Shown here: positions 20,816 through 20,977 of the stretch, one piece after another
Position numbering within the stretch: the stretch's first letter is position 1
How the letters are laid out: the number at the start of each line of letters is the position of its first letter
Virus record (IMG/VR): IMGVR_UViG_3300025687_000415
Coordinates: 1 to 20,977 of that record
Origin: a virus
Strand: one strand, 5' to 3'
DNA length: 20,977 bases
Notes under the pieces: model-generated
Databases searched by the model: none
What the model was told of the DNA's origin: nothing
The model's input: only the letters and a program-made list of their open reading frames with translations
Translations under genes and position numbers: made by a program

Positions 20816-20977
20816 CAGTCTCTCTGCCTCCAATCGTCAGGTTTATCTCCACTGAAGAAATCAATAATATCATCAGCACTTTGAAATCCTGTTCTATGGT
20901 TTGATGGGTCAGGGTCTCCAAGGTCTAAAGCATTCATAAATCCATCAAGACTATCTTCCTGCATATTAGGATTTGCA
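20815..20977 (-). CDS. Unidentified protein, C-terminal fragment cut by window edge
   Basis: An open frame enters from the right edge and ends TGA at 20817-20815. The visible 53 residues are acidic (DSLDGFMNALDLGDPDPSNH ... SADDIIDFFSG) and end KPDDWRQRD. The final codons carry the GGAGG ribosome site of the next gene, with which it shares one base, so they are coupled. No family recognised. Confidence 0.7.
   Translation of the reverse strand, partial: ANPNMQEDSLDGFMNALDLGDPDPSNHRTGFQSADDIIDFFSGDKPDDWRQRD

Noticed and set aside
1-20977. tRNA, CRISPR, insertion sequence or attachment site
   Set aside because: No cloverleaf, spaced repeat array, transposase or integrase was seen on reading both strands.

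Overview
The window is part of an AT-rich T4-like myovirus genome, most likely a marine cyanophage infecting Synechococcus or Prochlorococcus. The T4 core is recognisable: gp32, gp33, gp59, gp4, gp48, gp53, gp26, a gp5 OB-domain protein and a gp54/gp19-type tube protein. Cyanophage marks are phoH, thyX, a DUF1825 protein of the kind found in cyanobacteria, a cyanobacterial-type glutamine riboswitch, and several tiny proteins of a style common in these phages. I see no tRNA, CRISPR array, insertion sequence or integrase.

Layout. (1) 1-10949, minus strand: a baseplate hub and tail-initiation operon. In transcription order it holds a gp54-like tube initiator, gp26, a small gp51-like protein, a 723-aa and a 964-aa tape-measure/hub-like protein (the latter with lysozyme-like and M15-peptidase-like domains), a gp27-like hub protein, a 71-aa protein, gp5, a beta-repeat structural protein and a gene cut by the left edge. 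(2) 10951-14486, plus strand: a short divergent block gp4, unknown 194-aa protein, possible 20-aa peptide, gp48, gp53, started by a T4-type late promoter. (3) 14487-19347, minus strand: replication and metabolism genes thyX, an FmdB-like protein, phoH, a PD-(D/E)XK exonuclease, gp33, gp59, DUF1825 and gp32. (4) 19416-20977, minus strand: small accessory genes, including a four-gene micro-operon behind a sigma70-type promoter and an apparent tandem glutamine riboswitch.

Regulation is unusually readable. Late promoters of the form (T/A)ATAAATA precede gp4, gp26, the 71-aa gene and the FmdB-like/phoH unit. Sigma70-like promoters with exact 17-bp spacers precede gp32, gp33, the thyX unit, the 161-aa gene and the riboswitch operon. 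Many are packed into neighbouring elements: promoter hexamers share bases with stop codons, and two -35 boxes sit in the loops of rho-independent terminators of the upstream gene. The gp32 terminator lies antisense inside the 3' end of gp53.

Together the genes make the central baseplate and tail-tube start, complete the head (gp4), load helicase onto gp32-coated DNA (gp59, gp32), supply thymidylate (ThyX) and support late transcription (gp33). The most interesting region is 19920-20580, where glutamine, a nitrogen signal, probably controls four overlapping genes of 28-51 codons.
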